Positions 59,036-64,000 of a DNA stretch of 64,000 nucleotides are shown here, in pieces. A program made the translations under genes and the position numbers. The notes beneath the pieces are model-generated. The model was given only the letters and a program-made list of their open reading frames with translations, was not told the DNA's origin and made no database searches. The first letter of the stretch is position 1, and each line of letters starts with the position of its first letter. The stretch comes from Endomychus coccineus (taxonomy: Eukaryota > Arthropoda > Insecta > Coleoptera > Endomychidae): the NCBI GenBank assembly GCA_958510875.1, contig OY294067.1, positions 256,123,736-256,187,735 on the forward strand, written 5' to 3'.

Positions 59036-60488
59036 CAGTGGCGGCTCGTGAACTTTTTAAGAGAGGAGGCTGGACATAAAACGTTCTCGTAAAAATATAC
59101 GATATTCAGCCAATAAATTTAACCTTTGCACAGCGACCGTACCAGCTACTTCAGTGACAAAATTAATTATTGCCAAGCAAGAACCAACGTGGAGGTGTAG
59201 AGTACCATAAAATGTATCATTTTGTTTTAAGTGTTTTACTAAATCTTTTTCAATAGATATCAAACTAACATTGTATAAACGATTTTGGCCCATTGTATTT
59301 CGCATGAAAGTTTTAATTCGTTTGAGAGTAGAAAATGATCTCTCAACCGATGCCGACGTGACAGGAATGGTGACTGTCAAACAAAGTAGTTTATAAAACT
59401 GAGGTAAAATTTGTTGCAAATCATTGTCCATCATATATTTTATCATATCGGCGTGAATGTCGTACTGGCCTAAAATATCTTTATCCGAGTAGGTATATAA
59501 CCCATAATTCATTGTGCAGTGCTATTTTATCAAAAAATGTATATTTTAGTACTAAGTTATCTAAAAGTGTAAAATGTCGAAAAACTTCAATTCATGTAAA
59601 TCGGAAAATCGAATCTCAATTTGACCTTTAATAGTATCTAAAATTTCATAAAAAAGTTGTTTATAATGTAGTTTCTTGTCTACCAAATTATATGTTTTCC
59701 TCCTTTAACAATATTCTGTTTACCGGTTAATTTAAACTTAATACTCGATGTATTATATTCCTGCGATTTTTCATGTCTGTCTATACCACGAGCTAAATTT
59801 TTCAAATCATCATAACCCGAGTGCCCCCAACATGAAGTTGTATCAGATATAAATAGCAAGCAATATAATTTATTGTGTATTTCGATTTTGAAACATACCT
59901 GTTTGTCATCACTAATCCTTTCAAATCCGGCAAAGGCCGTTTATTTTTAACAAAACACTTTTCTATCATATGTTAATCCACTAAATGGATTTTCTAAGAA
60001 CCCAGCAACTAAGTCAATCATCATTTTAACGTTCACCGATTAGATAAATTATAATTTAACTACTTTCTACTTAACCTTACTTCGCCTCGTGGAACAAAAA
60101 CAATAACTAACGGAACACGATTCGCATTCTTCTAGCAGCGGTAGGGCGGTAGCAAGTATTCGTAATCGTATTTCATTCGACCGACGGGTGCGTACGAAAA
60201 GCTAGCCTACATAGGGTGTTGCCATATTCGCTGTTTTACCCTATTTGGCAATCGAACTGGTTGGAAAAACGGCAACTGTGTTGACCACACGTATTTAGGG
60301 TTTGAGATATATAGAGAATCTAGCCTCTGGCCACTGTTGCCAGATTAAAAATAACTACTGAGAACGGGGAATTAATTGTAAAATTTAAAGAATTATCAGA
60401 GAAACAGGAAATAAAATGGAGAATGATCATTAAGATAAATTGGTGAGGAGGCTGAGCCTCCTTAGCCTCCTTCGAAGAGCCGTCACTG
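59036..60488 (-). mobile_element. Internally deleted hAT element (ZMYM1-like) with both ends and 8-bp target duplication
   Basis: An exact CAAGACAG duplication at 59028-59035 and 60489-60496 flanks inverted ends CAGTGGCGGCTC (left) and CAGTGACGGCTC (right, reverse-complemented). Minus-strand coding remains, in order, are FLENPFSGLTYDRKVF, KRPLPDLKG, the TTF-type finger region HNKLYCL and GHSGYDDLKNLARGIDRHEK, then directly LFYEILDTIKGQIEIRFSDL, and finally the open 151-codon frame 59512-59057 with the hAT dimerisation domain SASVERSFSTLKRIK. The catalytic core between the finger and dimerisation parts is missing. Mobilisation would need a full-length relative. Confidence 0.92.
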
Positions 60489-60496
60489 CAAGACAG

Positions 60497-60884
60497 GTAA
60501 CGTTTACATGACAGACAGATAATACATTGACAGTTACATGTCCGTAACCATTCCATATCATGGATATCGCTGTCAATTCAAATAAACTTTCACATGGTAT
60601 ATTTTTACGTCTTTTCACCCCTTTAGCTGTTTCTACTCATTAGAAATATTTTTATTAGGTATTGAAACTTGGGGTATGACATCGCAGCGGCCCAGCCGAC
60701 GCTTTCTTCTACGGGTATCAGCTGTTTCTGCGACGTGATAATTTGATAAGAAATAATAAATTGGTACTGTAAAACAATATATCGACAATAAATTGTTTCT
60801 CCACACTATACACGTGGACCCTCAAGATTGAAATCTTCACCCTTAATCCTATTGTGGATATACACCATGACTGTGAGATCCGTT
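60497..60884. other. ftz-f1 intron, no recognised feature
   Basis: Contains a slightly GC-richer segment at about 60680-60740; no domain recognised. Confidence 0.35.
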
Positions 60885-61562
60885 CTCACATACTGGAGCC
60901 ATAGAAACAAGCAAATTGCAAAACAAAGAATATAAGTAAGACTCAAAGACTTGCAGGTAGATGTACAACTGGGGCGCTGAGATCTTGCCTACTGCTAAAA
61001 TAGAAAAAAAAAGGTATTGTGATGAATCCAGAACCGCAGATAGTATGGGGCCGGACTCTATGGAGCCTAAGCCATATAATCGGAACCTATGATAGGTAAA
61101 TACATCAGTACCTTTCATGCAATTGAGAAATGCGCACAACTCAATCTGGATAAACGATACAAAAAGAAGGACATAACCTGTACACCTCGAGAGCAGAACA
61201 GAATCACCCTCCACTGGGTCTTAGGACATACGGGAATGGAGGGAACTGACCATCATCAGGTGCTTTTGCACGCAAAAGAGCTGAATCGTCTCTGAAAGCA
61301 CCGGAATGCTGAGAGCAGAATACAAAGCAAAGTACTCGGACTGGAATTCCCTTCCGGGACACATACAGTCCAAGATCCTCCTAGCTAAATTTAGAAAATT
61401 GACGTTTTGGAAAGCGTAAGTGGAAGCAAAAGCAACTCAAGAATCTAAACAGGATTCATGAGGGGTCGTGGTCACTGCAAACAGTGCCGCGAAGGGGAAC
61501 GATAGTCCTTTAGGGAAGGTGTAGGAACAACAAAACTAATCTAATCTAAGTTTAATCTAATA
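60885..61562 (+). mobile_element. LINE 3' fragment with RNase H domain and (TAATC)n tail
   Basis: The plus strand reads TQRLAGRCTTGALRS (conserved post-RT segment), then STFHAIEKCAQLNLDKRY and RITLHWVLGHTGMEGT (RNase H: LHWVPGH.G.EGN), then HCKQCREGER. It ends with 'actaatctaatcta' and a second (TAATC) run at about 61540-61562. Frameshifts and internal deletions are present (the SDSQA part is missing). Related to the minus-strand copy at 45181-45960. Confidence 0.8.
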
Positions 61563-61744
61563 CTCTTTTTCACTTGGTGTGATGCAATAATTATGGCCAA
61601 TATATTATTATTCAAGTGTAAGATTGACTTCTAAGTTTCTATGTGATATACAATAAAAGGAAAATCAGTGGTCATTGGATAGAAAAAAAAATACGGGCAG
61701 TCGCCGAGCACTGCTGACAGAAGTGAAAACTGACATTATGAAGT

Positions 61745-61990
61745 AACCAATTTATTTTGGAAATTTCATCCAAATTCGTATGATTTCTCCAGTATCATCT
61801 CTTTCTACATGACACGACTTTCCGACAGTGCCATTGGACAATCCATCCCCAACATCTATGTTATTAGTTATCCTGTTTGGTCGATTAAGAACTAAAATTA
61901 ACTCGTATGGTAATCCACCTGTATCATCGGTTCTCATTTTATGCACCTTCTGCCTGACGAAATTTTGTTGCTCAGCATTATGAACCAACG
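61745..61990 (-). pseudogene. PIF1/Helitron-type helicase C-terminal fragment
   Basis: The minus frame reads VRQKVHKMRTDDTGGLPYEL, ITNNIDVGDGLSNGTVGKS, then EIIRIWMKFP. TGGLPYEL and (I/M)T.NIDV.DGL.NG..G match the helicase part of PIF1-like/Helitron proteins. It is a different subtype from the helicase in the 57273 Helitron. No ends recognised. Confidence 0.75.
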
Positions 61991-62320
61991 AAGATATCCG
62001 ATGCCACAGATACTATTGTCTACGGAGTTTAGTATAGAATTGTTGTACTCGTTGTAGCATCCGAAATTACAATTTTGTTATTTTTAAATGAAAATTAATA
62101 TAATTAGTTTTTCTTTAGTTTTCACAACTATCAGCATTTCAATCAACAATTATATACATTTTTATATTTAATAATAAAAAACGTATAATGGGCGGTAGAA
62201 TCCCTGTAAAGAGTATGAATGTAACCCGATAGTCATTGAAATAGAAACACATTATTTTATTTTCAAAACATATTATTTTTTGATATTTACATTGATGTAA
62301 ATGAAAGTAATGTTAAACAG
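61991..62320. other. ftz-f1 intron, no recognised feature
   Basis: AT-rich, nothing identified. Confidence 0.4.
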
Positions 62321-62441
62321 CATTGGTCCGAATTGAAGATGTTTTCTTTTACCACCATCCGTAGACATCTTCAATTCGGACCAATGCTAGAAGATGTCTA
62401 CGGATGGTGGTAAAAGAAAACATCTTCAATTCGGACCAATG
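62321..62441. repeat. Perfect palindrome: 51-bp arms, 19-bp loop, with a third copy of the outer 21 bp
   Basis: The left arm 62321-62371 and right arm 62391-62441 are exact reverse complements (51 of 51 checked by eye). The arm begins 'cattggtccgaattgaagat'. The 15-bp 'caattcggaccaatg' at the start of the loop extends the left arm's last six bases into a second copy of the terminal 21 bp (62366-62386). The left end can therefore pair either with the centre or with the far end. No coding capacity; the flanks are ordinary AT-rich DNA. Confidence 0.95.
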
Positions 62442-64000
62442 AACAAATAATCTAAAAAGAAACGCAAAATGTAAACATATAAGCATTTCCGTCAAATGTC
62501 AGTATGATCGTAAATTACACCACAAATAATTATTTGAAATAAAATTTTGTACTTTCGTATTAGCAGTATTAAAAAAAACATCAAGACTATACTCACTATT
62601 ATATTTGATGCTGTGATCCAACATTCGAACAATGAAAATAATAAACTAGATATAACACAACGTCATCAATGTGTAGTACACATGCAAAAGTTCTCACTTA
62701 TACACATCACTAATGTTATACTCTTATGACAAGAATTATATTCACAATATTTAAAACCTTGCATGTAGATACGATACTAAGTACACAATATACAATTAAT
62801 AAATTCAATTAAAATATAACTTTCGTCTGCACGAGGACCAAGGATTGAGTAAATGAATAACGTCGAGTATCCGACTCAGATATGCACACGTGTGTAAGCG
62901 TATAGAGAGACTGCCCGACGCCTGACCCAAGTAGTTGAGCAGGCGGCAGTATACAAAATACCTAATATATATAGCTACAGCGTGACGGGACGTGACGGAC
63001 TAATGGTTTTGCCCCCCATCTGAAATAGCTCAACGCGTCTAAAGAAGTTTTCACTTCAAAAATGATAATATAAAAAGTCACTCCTATATTTTCGAAACTA
63101 CCAATTCTCTCCAATACAATGATAAGAGGAACGAAGCAATAATCCACGCTCGAACCTAGTACTTTCCAAGTCTATCAGCAGGATATTTTTATACCGGTGT
63201 TGATCCCTATTTTTATTGAGATATACTTGAAAATACTGTGAAACTAAACAAAATTGAAATCACTTTTTAGTGAAAACTTCAAAATAAATAAAATTGTGAC
63301 CTGTGAAAATAGCTCTGAGGATTTGCCAAAGAAAAAGTAAATTTAATGAACATAACCTTGTCACGTTATCCGGTACATACATATCACATTATTCATCAAT
63401 ACATTTGAAATGATGAAAATTGCCTTATTCTTGAATATGTATTGACCAGTCGTCTAATTGAACTAAATCTCACTGTTATAGCTCCAAGGGATACAGTAGA
63501 CGGCTGACTGGATAGGTGAATAACTTTACATCAGTAAACTTTGTTCATAAAGAATTGAATAACACGCTGCAGTGATCAAGTAGGCTACGTACGAACACGT
63601 GCTTCGAGCCCTGTTCGTGGAACCTGAAGGTACAACAACACGAATATATATTTAAATATTATATGCACACGAAGTATTGTAATAGTAATGATGTTACGCT
63701 TATTACCTATTCCCGTATTCTTTATAAGGCTTTATGCATATTAATTTTCATAATTGAAGTCGACGGATTCGATGGATCTTTGATTCAGTCAGATAAATAC
63801 CTACTGGGTGGGTAGTGGGAAGTGAAATGTGGTTTAGCTTGCATTTACGTCCACGGTATATATTTTTGCTGAATGTTAAGCGAACTAGGTTGGGCAAAGA
63901 TTCACTGATTAAATTCTCGTCGCCTATTTGGCATTCACTTCAATATTTCATATTGTGCACTAGTAGTGTAACACTAGATATTTTAAAGTGAAGTTTTCCG
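62442..64000. other. Right edge of the window, no recognised gene
   Basis: GC-richer at about 62880-63030 and 63570-63630 (the latter with 'gaacacgtgcttcg'). No DNA-binding-domain exon of ftz-f1 is visible. No transposon ends found. Confidence 0.4.

Noticed and set aside
61752..61988. Could have been a ftz-f1 zinc-finger exon, by position and strand
   Set aside because: The translation is a PIF1/Helitron helicase segment (TGGLPYEL, NIDVGDGL) with no Cys4 fingers.

Overview
The window is AT-rich, intron-containing insect nuclear DNA; a beetle is possible but not shown. Two host genes are recognisable, both on the minus strand and both cut by the window edges. Only about 2.4 kb of the 64 kb is host coding sequence. 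Much of the rest is introns carrying transposon debris, plus stretches in which I recognise nothing.

About 1-21.6 kb holds a microsomal cytochrome P450 of the CYP2 clan, most like family CYP305. Five exons join in perfect phase: 21497-21407, 17732-17478, 10479-9970, 6863-6683 and 1518-1401. They run from the N-terminal membrane anchor past the I-helix and the K-helix EVMR. The haem-binding exon or exons lie off the left edge. Its introns hold two Penelope-like fragments, a pogo-like transposase relic, an hAT-type MITE, non-LTR reverse transcriptase fragments and a long inverted repeat of unknown type.

About 21.6-28.6 kb is the gap between the genes. It holds two hAT-type MITEs, a 23-bp miniature of one of them and an hAT transposase fragment.

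About 28.6-64 kb is the 3' half of ftz-f1 (NR5A nuclear receptor). Exons 47283-46595, 31861-31603, 31026-30926 and 29569-29423 encode the FTZ-F1 box, the hinge and the whole ligand-binding domain to the stop codon. The DNA-binding-domain exon was not found, so the intron upstream of the FTZ-F1 box appears to exceed 16.7 kb. The introns hold an hAT-type MITE, a FLYWCH/MULE-like transposase relic, two adjacent foldback elements, RNase H-bearing non-LTR fragments, a compact Helitron with both ends, a short hAT element with both ends and target duplication, a PIF1-helicase fragment, an inverted duplication and a perfect 51-bp-arm palindrome.

The two host genes share a strand, but nothing in the sequence shows a functional link. 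I found no CRISPR, rRNA or convincing tRNA. All family calls rest on motif recognition by eye; no database search was run.
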